Below, in pieces: positions 6,325 through 6,450 of a DNA stretch of 6,450 bases. The notes below the pieces were generated by a model, which saw only the letters and a list, made by a program, of their open reading frames with translations, had not been told where the DNA came from and did no database searches. How positions within the stretch are numbered: position 1 is the first letter of the stretch; each line of letters opens with the position of its first letter. The position numbers were made by a program, and so were the translations under genes. The DNA comes from Fidelibacterota bacterium (lineage in GTDB: Bacteria; Fidelibacterota; Marinisomatia; Marinisomatales; S15-B10). The stretch covers positions 103,876-110,325 of the forward strand of contig NZHL01000008.1 in assembly GCA_002691365.1 (NCBI GenBank), given 5' to 3'.

Positions 6325-6450
6325 TCATTCCATATTCCATTTTAAACCAAATGTTGCAGTATATTTCCAACCATTAACTGGGTAAAAATTATTTGTAATT
6401 CTCATTTCACCACCAATTGATATTTTTTCTGATAGTAAATACCAAAATTG
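6325..6450 (-). CDS. C-terminal end of a predicted outer-membrane beta-barrel protein, 5' part beyond the window
   Basis: From the right edge the minus strand reads 41 residues without a stop and then TGA at 6327-6325. The visible residues alternate polar and hydrophobic positions with turns between (YLLSEKISIGGEMRI, turn NNFYPVNG, WKYTATFGLKWNME). This is the pattern of the last two strands of a beta barrel, although the extreme C-terminus is Glu rather than the usual Phe or Trp; WNME places Trp four from the end. The fragment is too short to name a family. Its stop codon directly abuts the stop of the plus-strand membrane-protein gene with no bases between. The frame is supported by its barrel-like composition and by a stop exactly where the opposite gene ends. 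Confidence 0.65.
   Translation of the reverse strand, partial: QFWYLLSEKISIGGEMRITNNFYPVNGWKYTATFGLKWNME

Noticed and set aside
1..6450. CRISPR array, tRNA, rRNA or insertion sequence.
   Set aside because: The window is almost wholly filled by protein genes. No regularly spaced repeats, tRNA-like cloverleaf, conserved rRNA stretches, transposase motifs or terminal inverted repeats were seen.

Overview
The window is strongly AT-rich bacterial DNA from a Gram-negative, lipid A-making organism. Three things point to the FCB superphylum (Bacteroidota and relatives): a TonB-dependent receptor with an N-terminal carboxypeptidase-regulatory-like domain, a DUF4249-type lipoprotein directly after it, and the style of the signal peptides. 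My best guess from protein style alone is a marine lineage near Candidatus Marinimicrobia (SAR406). That is an inference, not a proof.

Layout, right to left on the minus strand. At the far right is the C-terminal end of a predicted outer-membrane beta-barrel protein (6325-6450, cut by the window edge). On the plus strand, ending base-to-base against it, is a 175-aa protein with four membrane segments and an Asn-rich tail (5797-6324). A 110-bp divergent spacer (5687-5796) with competing inverted repeats separates it from a compact minus-strand gene string. That string is: a GnnA-like Gfo/Idh/MocA dehydrogenase (5686-4697), an isoprenylcysteine/phospholipid methyltransferase-like membrane protein (4692-4108), lpxB lipid A disaccharide synthase (4108-2996), a TonB-dependent receptor (3000-535), and a DUF4249-like lipoprotein (535 to beyond the left edge). 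Gaps are 4 bp or less, and the last three junctions overlap by 1 or 3 bases, so the five genes look like one operon.

How they may work together. LpxB makes the lipid A disaccharide. Its two upstream partners recall two unusual features of Leptospira lipid A: a GlcN3N backbone (GnnA/GnnB) and a methylated 1-phosphate (LmtA, an enzyme related to isoprenylcysteine methyltransferases). The main hypothesis here is that gnnA-like, lmtA-like and lpxB form a lipid A backbone and cap modification cassette, fused to a TonB-receptor/lipoprotein uptake pair. No gnnB-like aminotransferase is visible in the window.

Two start codons deserve care. The dehydrogenase starts at TTG. The TonB receptor appears to start at a rare ATT overlapping the lpxB stop codon; the next conventional candidate (TTG at 2802) would remove the signal peptide and half of the first domain.
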